From assembly GCA_013360295.1 (NCBI GenBank), contig JABWCL010000003.1, positions 105,041 to 169,040 of the forward strand: a DNA stretch of 64,000 bases, given 5' to 3'. Under the pieces are notes generated by a model. It ran no database searches and was not told where the DNA came from. It worked only from the letters and a program-made list of their open reading frames with translations. This document shows, in pieces, positions 1 through 8,924 of the stretch. This DNA is from Ignavibacteriaceae bacterium. Lineage in GTDB: Bacteria > Bacteroidota > Ignavibacteria > Ignavibacteriales > Ignavibacteriaceae. The translations under genes and the position numbers were made by a program. The stretch's first letter is position 1. Each line of letters begins with the position of its first letter.

Positions 1-54
1 GGAACTATAACCGGTGGCACAGAAATTCAAATTAAAATCTCAAGAGAATTCTAA
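1..54 (+). CDS. 3' end of an unidentified protein (partial)
   Basis: An open frame enters the window at base 1 and stops at TAA 52-54, giving 17 residues that end in KISREF. It is followed at once by a strong hairpin at 62-89, as expected at a gene end. A short G-rich then beta-like tail (GTEIQIKI) would fit the end of a GHKL ATPase or histidine kinase, but this is a guess from very few residues. It converges with the Asp-box gene on the other strand. Confidence 0.4.
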   Translation, partial: GTITGGTEIQIKISREF

Positions 55-89
55 TAAAAAAAATACCGGAGCCTGATGACCCCGGTATT
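54..89 (-). terminator. Rho-independent terminator, shared by convergent genes
   Basis: An 8-bp perfect inverted repeat AATACCGG (62-69) / CCGGTATT (82-89) has a 12-base loop. On the minus strand it is followed by a run of eight U, so it is a textbook terminator for the Asp-box gene ending at 109. It can also serve the plus-strand gene ending at 54. Confidence 0.85.
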
Positions 90-108
90 CTTATTCAGCG
101 AAGAATTT

Positions 109-2883
109 CTATTTAAGAATTGTAAGTTTACGGGATATCTGTCCCGATGCATCCCTGAGAGTATAAAAATATGTACCAGCAGGGAGTGTACCTGTATTAA
201 AATCAGTTTCATATTCTCCCCTTTCCCTCCAGCCGCTGTATACGGTTTGTACCTTCTCGCCCATAATATTATAGAGGCTTAGCTCAACAAAAGAGGAACT
301 TTGCACAGAATACTTGATAGATGTTTTTTCCGTGCCGCTGTTTCCGCGGATTGGATTCGGATAATTCTGATACAGGAACAATTCAGTGTTTACCACTACA
401 TCAACGTCAACAGTGGAGGAATATTTAGCTGTGCCGTCAAAATCAATCTGCTTAATGCGGTAGAGTACCGTCCCCCTGTATCCCAAAATTTGCATATCAC
501 TGAATGAATAACTGTTATCCGCTGTTGATGTTCCGGCACCGTTGACATAACCAACAACCCGCCAGTCATCATTTTTCAGTTTCCTTTCAATTTCGAATCC
601 TCGGTTGTTCTTCTCAGTCGCGGTTACCCAGTTCAATTGCACGTGATCTTCCAGGAATGCGGCGGCGAGTGACTTAAATTCGACGGGAACGGTAAAATCC
701 ACATATACTTCATATACTCCCCTGCCGTGGGTTCCTGCGCGCAGAACCTTCCTTTCCGGAGAATAATCAAGATGCTTAATTACCGTATTTGGCAAACCGT
801 TATTAAGTTCATACCAATCCGCGCCGTCGTTACGGGTAACAAAAACGCCGACATCATTGGCAATAAAATAAGTATTTGGCGCAGTAGGGTCCTCATTGTA
901 AATAAAAATATCCGATACCGGAGAATCCGGCAGGTTGCCGTTTATCGGGAACCAGGTGGTACCTGTATCCGTAGTTTTGTAAACTTTATTCCCGCCGAAC
1001 CCAAGGAATGTCACAAGCGCCACTTCGGAATTATCGGGATGCACATAAACTGAACTGATGGTTTTATTCGGTAGACCGCTGGAAGACAGCAAAGTCCAGG
1101 TCACTCCCCCGTCAAGGGAACGATACAGCCTTGATGAAGAAGAAGCATACATTAATTCCGGACGTGTTTTACTAATCGCCATTTCACGAACGGCAGAGGT
1201 GCCGTTCAGGTCGCTTGAGATTGCGGTCCAACTCTGCCCGTTATTTGTAGATTTATAAATCTTTTGCCTGGCGGTAAAAAAAGTACCCGAAACTGATGGA
1301 TGATGCAGAATCGGCGCGACCCAAGCGGGATTCTCGGAAGATGATATACCACTCGTCGCGTTAACCCAAGATGAGCCTCCGTTAGTCGTCCGCATCATAC
1401 CGTTATTTTGTGTCTCTCCGATGATATAGGATTGATTAAAGGGATTAAAGCATACTTCGCCGCCATCCCCTCCGAAAGCCGCTGCCCAGTTTAGAGTAGA
1501 ATATGTCTGCTGCGTTCCGTTGTCTTGCGTGCCGCCAAGAATACGAGCCGGGTTAAAAGGGCTTGCCGCGATCCTGTAAAATTGTGTTAGAGTAAGGGTT
1601 TGATTCTGGTTAATGAAAGAATTACCTCCGTCAGTTGATTTCCACACTCCGCCGTCATTGAGGCAGAGAAAAGTATTCGGCTGCGTCGGATGAAAAACCA
1701 GATTATGCTGGTCAACGTGTACAGGTCCTCCGGAATAACCATTGGTGATATTTGCGAATGAAACACCACCATCTGTCGTCCGCCAAAGATCAATAGTTCC
1801 GACATAAGCAACCGCCGGATTATTCGGATCAACTTTACAGTGAAGATCGTACCACGCCTGGCTTCCTCTGAAATCAGTTCCGGTGGCTATCTGTGACCAG
1901 GTTTCAGCGAAATTCACTGACTTATATGTTACAACAGCACTGGATGCATAGATGGCAGCATAAAAAACGCCGGGTACTGATTTACAATAATCGAAATGTC
2001 CGCGGGTCATAGAAGGAAGGCCGGTGGAAAATGCCTGAAATGAATTGCCTGCGTCAATTGATCTGCGTATTCCGCCGATTCCCGATCCCAACGCAAAAAC
2101 TGTATCACCGGTCGTGGAATAGAGAACATCATCGCATCTGCCGCTGATGGCAAGTGACCAGGTAAGCCCGGCGTTAGTGCTTTTATATAATCCTGAATTG
2201 CCCAGAGCGGCAAACAGATCGCTTGAACGGGTCGGATGAATAACCAACCTTGAGAAATATGAGGAAGAAGGAAGCCCCGCGGTTATGTGCTGCCAGGATT
2301 GCCCTCCGTCAGTAGATTTTAGCAGTCCCCTGCCGTAATATGAAGCGCCGCTGTACGTTGCCTCACCTGTACCCGCATAAATGATATTAGGATCATATTT
2401 ATCCACTGCAATCGCGCCCATCGAAAGTGATGCCTCATTGTCTGAGGTAGGAGACCAGTTTAAGCCGCCGTCCATTGATTTCCATACCCCGCCGTTCGCA
2501 GGACCGATATAGATAATATCAGGATTCTGGGGATTATAAGCGGCTGTCACAATGCGCGAAGAAATATTCCCATACGAAAAATAATAACCGGGGGTGGGGC
2601 CAAGGTTTACCCATTTAAAATCATTGCTGATCGCCTGATTTCTTCCACGCATAGCGTTCCTCTGCTCCACTGCTCTTGAATACGCGTCGGGTGGAATAAT
2701 TCCGGAAGGATAAGCCCTTTCGTCGTAGAATGCCCTCTCCCTGCTGAATGCCTTCGAACGTGCGACCTCCGAGGAAACTGAATGGTAAGGTGATTTTTCA
2801 TTGAGAATATCTTTGTATTCGTTCTGAGCATACACCATTATAGAAAGTGAAAATATAGCAACCGTTAATAAATTTCTTGTCAT
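109..2883 (-). CDS. Secreted Asp-box (BNR) repeat protein with T9SS sorting tail
   Basis: A 924-residue exported protein. Residues 1-19 form a Sec signal peptide ending at VYAQ. The body carries about ten sialidase-type Asp-box motifs (for example STDGGQSW, TTDGGVSF, STNNGQSW, SLDGGVTW), as in VPS10/sortilin-like or BNR beta-propellers. The last ~90 residues hold NYPNP, then a beta-rich tail ending in GTYFYTLRDASGQISRKLTILK-type sequence, which matches T9SS type A sorting domains. The start is set by GAAGGA seven bases before the ATG. Asp-boxes are structural and do not prove sialidase activity; no catalytic site is evident. It is probably a surface or secreted propeller protein, substrate unknown. 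A strong terminator follows. Confidence 0.88.
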   Translation of the reverse strand: MTRNLLTVAIFSLSIMVYAQNEYKDILNEKSPYHSVSSEVARSKAFSRERAFYDERAYPSGIIPPDAYSRAVEQRNAMRGRNQAISNDFKWVNLGPTPGYYFSYGNISSRIVTAAYNPQNPDIIYIGPANGGVWKSMDGGLNWSPTSDNEASLSMGAIAVDKYDPNIIYAGTGEATYSGASYYGRGLLKSTDGGQSWQHITAGLPSSSYFSRLVIHPTRSSDLFAALGNSGLYKSTNAGLTWSLAISGRCDDVLYSTTGDTVFALGSGIGGIRRSIDAGNSFQAFSTGLPSMTRGHFDYCKSVPGVFYAAIYASSAVVTYKSVNFAETWSQIATGTDFRGSQAWYDLHCKVDPNNPAVAYVGTIDLWRTTDGGVSFANITNGYSGGPVHVDQHNLVFHPTQPNTFLCLNDGGVWKSTDGGNSFINQNQTLTLTQFYRIAASPFNPARILGGTQDNGTQQTYSTLNWAAAFGGDGGEVCFNPFNQSYIIGETQNNGMMRTTNGGSSWVNATSGISSSENPAWVAPILHHPSVSGTFFTARQKIYKSTNNGQSWTAISSDLNGTSAVREMAISKTRPELMYASSSSRLYRSLDGGVTWTLLSSSGLPNKTISSVYVHPDNSEVALVTFLGFGGNKVYKTTDTGTTWFPINGNLPDSPVSDIFIYNEDPTAPNTYFIANDVGVFVTRNDGADWYELNNGLPNTVIKHLDYSPERKVLRAGTHGRGVYEVYVDFTVPVEFKSLAAAFLEDHVQLNWVTATEKNNRGFEIERKLKNDDWRVVGYVNGAGTSTADNSYSFSDMQILGYRGTVLYRIKQIDFDGTAKYSSTVDVDVVVNTELFLYQNYPNPIRGNSGTEKTSIKYSVQSSSFVELSLYNIMGEKVQTVYSGWRERGEYETDFNTGTLPAGTYFYTLRDASGQISRKLTILK

Positions 2884-3139
2884 AATCCTTCCGAAATATT
2901 AGCCAATAAGTTAAATAAAAAATCCGACATTCAAATAACCATGTTTTTTCATCCCCCCTGATAGAACTCCGCTGCCGTGCTTTTGAAGTTAATAAAACGA
3001 AGGATGTAATTTCGTGAAAGCAAAGAAGAAATGAGTCGATAAATCGCAGGAGAAATGTCTCTTAATAGTGTTAAATTAGTACGCATAAATAAGAATTCTT
3101 GCATTAAGGATTTAACTTCATAAAATAATTGTAACAAAG

Positions 3140-3913
3140 ATGGTATTAGACAAATTATTAGAACTTTCCGTTCTGGCCGGTGAAGTGGTAAGAAACGGTT
3201 TTCGTAAAAAAATTAATATTCAGTACAAGACAAACGACTCAAATCTGGTTACGGAAATCGACAAAAAATCAGAACAGGTGATTGTTGATTATATATCCAA
3301 AAACTTTCCATCGCACGGAATACTCGCGGAGGAAGGATCAGATTTCAACCGGTCCTCAGATTATCTGTGGGTTATTGACCCTCTCGACGGCACGACCAAC
3401 TTCGCTCACGGGCTTCCCATTTTTGCAGTTTCAATCGGAGTAATGAAGAACGGGGAGATTATTGCGGGAGCGGTGAATGACGTTATGAGAGATAAAATTT
3501 ATTTCGCGGAGAAAGGAACGGGTGCTTTTGAAGGAGAGAGGCGCTTGTCAGTCGGTTCAAATGAAATTCTGAAACATTCCGTACTTGTAACTGGGTTTCC
3601 TTATGATATTGCGAATAATCCCGGAAACGCGCTCGAAATTTTCGTTGAGTTTATTAAGAAGACACGTGCCATAAGAAGACTTGGCGCGGCTTCAATCGAT
3701 TTCTGTTATGTGGCTGATGGCGTTTTCGATGCCTTCTGGGAAGTACATCTAAGCCCCTGGGATATTTGCGCGGGGAAATTAATTGTTGAAGAAGCCGGAG
3801 GAGTAGTGACAGACTTTCACGGTAAACCAACCGATATATTTACGAAGCGAATTCTGGCTTCGAACGGAAAAATTCAGGAACCCGTTCTGGAAGTATTAAA
3901 ACCTTATCTCTGA
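3140..3913 (+). CDS. suhB: Inositol-1-monophosphatase family protein
   Basis: 257 residues, normal for the IMPase/SuhB family of Mg-dependent sugar and inositol phosphatases. The metal site is visible: E64-E65, DPLDGTTNF at 80-88, and the second motif WDICAG at 207-212. The family hydrolyses myo-inositol 1-phosphate or related phosphates such as 3'-phosphoadenosine 5'-phosphate; in E. coli SuhB also works in rRNA antitermination with NusB. It ends one base before the convergent nusB, which is suggestive but not proof of linkage. No strong Shine-Dalgarno is visible. The exact substrate is not determinable from sequence. Confidence 0.93.
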   Translation: MVLDKLLELSVLAGEVVRNGFRKKINIQYKTNDSNLVTEIDKKSEQVIVDYISKNFPSHGILAEEGSDFNRSSDYLWVIDPLDGTTNFAHGLPIFAVSIGVMKNGEIIAGAVNDVMRDKIYFAEKGTGAFEGERRLSVGSNEILKHSVLVTGFPYDIANNPGNALEIFVEFIKKTRAIRRLGAASIDFCYVADGVFDAFWEVHLSPWDICAGKLIVEEAGGVVTDFHGKPTDIFTKRILASNGKIQEPVLEVLKPYL

Positions 3914-4372
3914 TCAGGTATCAATTAAACCGCTTCCGGATTTAAAGATCTTTCCCTCTTCAGCGAGCTCAGTCCGGATACCGTCGAGAATACCGTTAAT
4001 GAATTTTGAGCTGTCTTTGGTGCCATACATTTTTGCGATCTCAAGAGCTTCATTCATTGACACTTTTACAGGTATCTCGTTAAAATAAAGTATCTCCGCC
4101 AGCCCCATCCTTATTATCAGCTTATCAATTAATGAAACACGTTCAAGAGCCCAATTATTAAGGTTGGATACTATCAGAGCATCCAGTTCCACCCGTCTGG
4201 CAACCACCTGCCTGATCAGCGAAAGAGCGAACTCACGCCCCTCCTCTGTTTCGATCTCTCCTGTCAGGTACGCTACGGATGCATCAAGTCCTTCCGGATT
4301 CATCTCATACGCATAAAGCACCTGTAGAACCCGTTCGCGTATCATTCGTCTTTTTAATGTCTTCTCACTCAT
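3914..4372 (-). CDS. nusB: Transcription antitermination factor NusB
   Basis: 152 residues, the usual length. The N-terminal RRMIRERVLQVLYAYEMNPEG segment, the central NWALERVSLIDKLIIRMGLAEIL and the C-terminal KVSMNEALEIAKMYGTKDSSKFINGILDGI stretch are characteristic of the all-helical NusB fold. NusB binds boxA RNA with NusE (ribosomal protein S10) during rRNA transcription. A second in-frame ATG at codon 10 is possible, since no good ribosome site precedes the first. It is 12 bases upstream of the DUF218 gene stop, so it lies last in a minus-strand run. Confidence 0.95.
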   Translation of the reverse strand: MSEKTLKRRMIRERVLQVLYAYEMNPEGLDASVAYLTGEIETEEGREFALSLIRQVVARRVELDALIVSNLNNWALERVSLIDKLIIRMGLAEILYFNEIPVKVSMNEALEIAKMYGTKDSSKFINGILDGIRTELAEEGKIFKSGSGLIDT

Positions 4373-4384
4373 ATTAATTCAATT

Positions 4385-5419
4385 TTATATTCCAAATAAC
4401 CAAAAGAAAAGCAGTGCTATCCCTTCCCTGACTTTACTGTACAATAATTTTTGAGTCGGAAATTCAGTATCACTGCCGGCGTATAACAACTTTATGTTAA
4501 AAAACTTACTCATCTCATTTATCCTGTTGAGATGATATTTATCTGTAATCACCGTAACCAACCCCTGCGGATCACCATTCTTAAAAAAGTGCTGCCTGAT
4601 ATAAGCTACCTGCCCAGCAGTTGATACGGTTTTATTTTCCTTTACAATAGCGTCTTTGGGCACCCCGTATTTGATAAGGTATCTCCTGGCGACTTCAGAC
4701 TCTGCCAATTCACCCGGGGCATTGCTGCCTGTTGTGAGTATACGGCTTATCTGACCTTTTTTATAAAGTTCAGCAGCTTTTTTAATTCTCCCATCCAAAG
4801 TGTTTGAAGGCTTGTCCTTTGAGACAACTGCTGCCCCGAACAATACTCCGTATTCGCTCTTCTTTTCTCCCAGCATCTGCCTGCTAATATTCTGAAGGAA
4901 CTGTGAATAAAGGATCGAGAACAAGAGGAGGATAATAATCGCGAACAAACCGTTTGAAACTGACCTGAGGGGAATAAATCCTTTCACCCTGAAAATCAAA
5001 AGCCAGAGGTAACTGATCCAGATTATCTGAGTGAGTTGAAATACGAGATAAAATATCCCCGCGAGAGCATGATTGATCGGGTAAACTGATATATAGTAAT
5101 TCTGTTGGATCGGGCGGAAGTTATATATCCATCCCGCAAGCAGAAGGCTCACAAGGGAAATAGTAATGAAATATCCGGCGGTTTTTAAGACTTCATTCGC
5201 GCGTTTCCTGATTGTCAGGATTATCATTTCACTGATAATCACCGCAACAAGAAAAAGATTTATAATATTACCAGTATAGGTAAATGTATAATCTGAGAGG
5301 CTTAAACCCTGATTCCTGTACTTGAGGTAAGTAAGAATGGACAGTTCAAGCAAAACAAGGCCGATCGGAAAAATAATTTTCCAGCCGCGCCCGAGACTCT
5401 TTTTTTTCACTGTCCGCAT
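4385..5419 (-). CDS. Membrane protein with YdcF/SanA (DUF218) domain
   Basis: 344 residues. The first ~180 residues hold about five hydrophobic segments. The C-terminal half (about 190-330) is a DUF218 domain: FGAAVV, then TLDGRIKKAAELYKKGQ, TGSNAPGE and AESEVARRYLIKYGVP, with a conserved late KYHLNR. DUF218 proteins (SanA, YdcF, ElyC) act at the envelope and are linked to cell-wall and vancomycin sensitivity, but the reaction is unresolved. It lies between nusB and a VanZ-like gene, which fits an envelope role. Confidence in the family is high; function is inferred only. Confidence 0.85.
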   Translation of the reverse strand: MRTVKKKSLGRGWKIIFPIGLVLLELSILTYLKYRNQGLSLSDYTFTYTGNIINLFLVAVIISEMIILTIRKRANEVLKTAGYFITISLVSLLLAGWIYNFRPIQQNYYISVYPINHALAGIFYLVFQLTQIIWISYLWLLIFRVKGFIPLRSVSNGLFAIIILLLFSILYSQFLQNISRQMLGEKKSEYGVLFGAAVVSKDKPSNTLDGRIKKAAELYKKGQISRILTTGSNAPGELAESEVARRYLIKYGVPKDAIVKENKTVSTAGQVAYIRQHFFKNGDPQGLVTVITDKYHLNRINEMSKFFNIKLLYAGSDTEFPTQKLLYSKVREGIALLFFWLFGI

Positions 5420-5449
5420 ATTACCAAAAAGAACTTTTCGAAAGATTAA

Positions 5450-5839
5450 TTAACGTAAGATATATTTATTAAAGAAGTAAAATAACACTGCGCCTATTAC
5501 AGCGCCAATAGCATCGGCGATCAGATCAAACACATCAGCGGATCTGCCGGGCACAAAAATCTGGTGAATCTCATCCAGGGTACCATATACTGAGGAAACC
5601 AGCACCGCCATAATGAGATACTTCTCCTTCACTGACCGGTATTTATCCTGTACAAAAAAAGCAAGAGCTAGCATAAAAGATAATATGGCATAAGCTGCAA
5701 AATGCTGAAACTTATCACTTACTGTAAAACTGATCGCCCTGTTTGAAGGCAGCGAAGTTCCTACAAACAAGATACTCCAGTAGATTGCCAGCGGGAAATA
5801 TACCGCGCTCCTCTTATGCTTTAATAGAAATTCACGCAA
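5450..5839 (-). CDS. VanZ-like membrane protein
   Basis: 129 residues with about four transmembrane segments. VanZ signatures are present: SDKFQHFAAYAILSFMLALA, then GTLDEIHQIFVPGRSADVFDLIADAIGAVIG. VanZ confers low-level teicoplanin resistance in enterococci; related short proteins are widespread and mostly uncharacterised. The frame starts at TTG (5839), overlapping the nnr stop by 8 bases, which suggests translational coupling; no ATG is available before the first membrane segment and no clear ribosome site is seen, so the exact start is uncertain. Confidence 0.85.
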   Translation of the reverse strand: MREFLLKHKRSAVYFPLAIYWSILFVGTSLPSNRAISFTVSDKFQHFAAYAILSFMLALAFFVQDKYRSVKEKYLIMAVLVSSVYGTLDEIHQIFVPGRSADVFDLIADAIGAVIGAVLFYFFNKYILR

Positions 5840-7409
5840 ATGATTTTTGTAAAAATTTTATCGCCCCGGGTAAATTATCTTTTATCTGCGTCGCGGTGTA
5901 TCCGTATTCAGTTTCAGTTTCCTTAAGCAGGTCGGCAGAAAGGCTGTGAAGAAAAACTCCTGATATAGCCGCACTCTCCAGGTCATTAGACTGCGCGAGT
6001 AATCCGGCGATCACACCGGTAAGAACATCTCCCGTTCCGATCTTTGCCATTCCGGAATTGCCAAGCGGATTAATATACGTCTGGCCTTCCGGAGTGAAGA
6101 TCATTGTCCTGGATGATTTTAGAACAAGGTATGCGCCTGTTTCTTCAACAAAATCAACTCCGGCTTTGTAGATATTCTTTTCGATATCTTCAGTTTTTAG
6201 CCCGGTAAGGACCGCGAACTCACCTGAGTGCGGTGTAAGTATTTTATTTTCAAGATTAAGTTTTTTATACACTCCGCCGGAGATAGCATTGAGTGCGTCA
6301 GCGTCAATCACCCCCGGTAATTCAGGGGTTTCTTTCAATATCTTTACTATAGATTTTTGTGTTTGAGCTTCCCTGCCAAGTCCCGGACCAATAAGAATAA
6401 TCTTTCCGGAGGTGAACTCAGACTCAAGTTGTTTCAGGGCTTTTGCTGCAAGAAATCCCTTATTCTCGTCATCGTAGAATTCAAATACAAGTTCTGATTC
6501 ATTAGTGGGAAATATCATATTCTTCAGTGAGGCAGGAGCAGCGATTTTCACAGCTCCGGCTCCGATCTTCAGAGCGGAGTGAGCCGCAAGAAGTGCGGCA
6601 CCAGGGAAAAACCGTGAACCCGCTACAGCCAGTACTCGTCCGTGGGAATATTTATGCGCTGTCCGTTCCCGTTCAGGTAAAGAAAAATACGCATCTTCAG
6701 GCTCTATAATAAACTTATTCGCTTTTATCTCTCCGTACATAGAGTGGTGAACACCAATATCCCCCCTGACGATTTCACCGCAGACTTCAAGTGCTTTTGG
6801 CGTGTACAAACCAACTTTAAGTTCTCCTAATGATATGGTAAGATCTGCAAAGAATGCTTCCTCAGAAAAGAAGAAGCCTGTGTCTCCGTCAATACCGGTA
6901 GGGATATCAATCGCGATTTTCTTTGCCGGCAGTTCATTAAGGAAATTAACGGTTTCAGCTATCTCCTGCGAAAGTTTTCCCTTCGCACCGCTGCCAAGTA
7001 TCGCGTCTATAATTACGGTCGCGCTTAGCAGAGCAGGTTTGTAATAATTGGAATTAATTGTACCGACGTAAATATTTTCAGGCATTGCTTCTTTTATTCT
7101 GGAAAGCAGCCTGAAATTGACTAAAGCGTCCGGAGTAAGTTCAGCATCCGAATAGAGAGAAAATACCTCAACCTTATAACCTCTCACTGCAAAATGACGG
7201 GCAATCGCGTAACCATCCCCGCCGTTATTCCCTCTTCCGCAAATTACTGCAATTTTATCAAATTTTGAATTCAGCCCCAGTTTGTCAATAGCAATATTCA
7301 CGGAATTGATTGCGGCATTTTCCATTAGCAGAAGAGAAGGAAACGAAAAATAATTGATCGCCTCACTGTCAACCTGCCTTATTTGTCCGGTTGTATAAAG
7401 GGGCAGCAT
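5832..7409 (-). CDS. nnr: Bifunctional NAD(P)HX epimerase/dehydratase
   Basis: 525 residues in the fused bacterial arrangement. The N-terminal YjeF_N epimerase domain (about 1-215) has GRGNNGGDG at 58-66. The C-terminal ADP-dependent NAD(P)HX dehydratase domain (ribokinase-like, about 225-520) has GAALLAAHSALKIGAGAV, GPGLG, DADALN and the late GNSGMAKIGTGDVLTG motif. The enzyme repairs hydrated NADH and NADPH in the cytoplasm. It starts 8 bases after nuoN and overlaps the VanZ-like gene, so it appears to be the tail of the nuo transcript. That is metabolically sensible, because complex I is a major NADH consumer, but this is inference. Confidence 0.95.
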   Translation of the reverse strand: MLPLYTTGQIRQVDSEAINYFSFPSLLLMENAAINSVNIAIDKLGLNSKFDKIAVICGRGNNGGDGYAIARHFAVRGYKVEVFSLYSDAELTPDALVNFRLLSRIKEAMPENIYVGTINSNYYKPALLSATVIIDAILGSGAKGKLSQEIAETVNFLNELPAKKIAIDIPTGIDGDTGFFFSEEAFFADLTISLGELKVGLYTPKALEVCGEIVRGDIGVHHSMYGEIKANKFIIEPEDAYFSLPERERTAHKYSHGRVLAVAGSRFFPGAALLAAHSALKIGAGAVKIAAPASLKNMIFPTNESELVFEFYDDENKGFLAAKALKQLESEFTSGKIILIGPGLGREAQTQKSIVKILKETPELPGVIDADALNAISGGVYKKLNLENKILTPHSGEFAVLTGLKTEDIEKNIYKAGVDFVEETGAYLVLKSSRTMIFTPEGQTYINPLGNSGMAKIGTGDVLTGVIAGLLAQSNDLESAAISGVFLHSLSADLLKETETEYGYTATQIKDNLPGAIKFLQKSFA

Positions 7410-7417
7410 AAGTAACT

Positions 7418-8845
7418 CTAAAATGTACTGTTAATAAGATTAATAATTGAACCCGGCGCAACTCCCATAATAATAATGAGGAGCACCGATATCATAATCC
7501 CCAGCATCGCGGATGTCGACGGGGTAACCATTACTATCTCATCAGAATTATCAAAGTACATAACCACAATAAGCCTGAGATAGAAGTAAACGCTTATCAC
7601 AGATGAGATCACGCCTACAATCGCGAGCCAGGTCATTCCGGCTTCGATTGCCGAAAGGAATACATAATACTTGCCAAAGAATCCGGCGAATGGAGGAATA
7701 CCGCTGAGAGCGAACATTGTAAGTGCCATTAATCCGGCAAGTACGGGTTGCTTAAAACCTAAACCCTTATAATCACTAAACTCCGTGCCTCTGAGATCCC
7801 TTTTCTCAATAAGACTTATCAAACCAAAAGCGGCAAGGTTCATAAAAGTGTATGCCACCAGATAGAAGATCACACCCGATACACCTTTTTCATTCCACGC
7901 GGCTAAACCTATAAGCATATAACCCGCGTGAGCTATGGAAGAGTAAGCGAGCATTCTTTTCAGATCATTCTGAGAAATCGCGACAATCGAACCGTAAAGC
8001 ATCGAAAGAACCGCCAGGACTGAAATAACAGGCGTAAAGAAAGAGGGATAAGCAGCCTGTATAATCGGCGAGAAAATTATTATCAGCGCGCTGAAAGCAG
8101 CGGCTTTGCCGGTAGTTGACATCAGTGCGGTAACTGAAGTAGGCGCTCCCTGGTAAACATCGGGAACCCACATATGAAATGGTACCGCAGCTATTTTAAA
8201 TGAAAATCCGATGATGAATAAGAGTGTGCCTGTTAAAAACAGCGGGCTTGTTTTGAGCGTTTCGTAACCAATCACGATTTCGGTGATCGAGAGAGAGCCT
8301 ACCGCGCCGTAAATAAGTCCAAGACCGAACACGAGAAAACCTGTGGCGAATGAACCAAGAAGGAAGTACTTTAGTGCGGCCTCGAGTGAGCGTTCATTCC
8401 GCCTGTTGAATCCTGCCAGAACATAAAAACAAACCGACATCTGCTCAAGTCCGATAAAGATCATAATAAAGTCGGTCGCGCCGGAAATAAGCATCATCCC
8501 CAAAACCGAAGAAAGAAGCATTATATAATACTCACCGAAGTGAATTCCAGCCTTTTTAATATACTCCATGGATAAGAGTGAGACAACCGCGGCGCCAAAA
8601 CTAAAAAGGAAAAAGAAGATGTTAACTCTTCCGCCTGTGAGAAATTTATCTTCAAAAACAAGAGCTGTGTGATCGAGAAGGATGAGTGATAAATAAGCGA
8701 CCGACAACAATAGTACGAAAGTGAACCAGCCGAGAATTTTCTCACTTTCCTTTACAAGCATCTCGATTATAAGAGTAGCAAGAATACCCACCCCGATTAA
8801 TAGTACGGGTGAAAGACTTATCAGATCGTGTACAGTAAACGTCAT
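7418..8845 (-). CDS. nuoN: NADH-quinone oxidoreductase subunit N
   Basis: 475 residues, about 14 transmembrane segments, of the Mrp-antiporter-like complex I subunit family. NuoN signatures are GLEQMSVCFYVLAGFNRR, the helix-7 FKIAAVPFHMWVPDVYQGAPTSVTA segment with its essential lysine, and AYSSIAHAGYMLIGL. It forms one of the three proton channels of the membrane arm. It is the last nuo gene of the cluster but is separated from nuoM by an antiporter gene. Confidence 0.96.
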   Translation of the reverse strand: MTFTVHDLISLSPVLLIGVGILATLIIEMLVKESEKILGWFTFVLLLSVAYLSLILLDHTALVFEDKFLTGGRVNIFFFLFSFGAAVVSLLSMEYIKKAGIHFGEYYIMLLSSVLGMMLISGATDFIMIFIGLEQMSVCFYVLAGFNRRNERSLEAALKYFLLGSFATGFLVFGLGLIYGAVGSLSITEIVIGYETLKTSPLFLTGTLLFIIGFSFKIAAVPFHMWVPDVYQGAPTSVTALMSTTGKAAAFSALIIIFSPIIQAAYPSFFTPVISVLAVLSMLYGSIVAISQNDLKRMLAYSSIAHAGYMLIGLAAWNEKGVSGVIFYLVAYTFMNLAAFGLISLIEKRDLRGTEFSDYKGLGFKQPVLAGLMALTMFALSGIPPFAGFFGKYYVFLSAIEAGMTWLAIVGVISSVISVYFYLRLIVVMYFDNSDEIVMVTPSTSAMLGIMISVLLIIIMGVAPGSIINLINSTF

Positions 8846-8924
8846 AGTTTAGAGGCTCAATTATTAAGTTTTTACAAATAAATTATTAAGATAAGGGTTT
8901 ATGGCAAGTTTGGAAAACCAATTT

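Noticed and set aside
2949..3137. 62-codon frame upstream of suhB on the minus strand
   Set aside because: Leaderless, low-complexity AT-rich frame without homology cues or a ribosome site.
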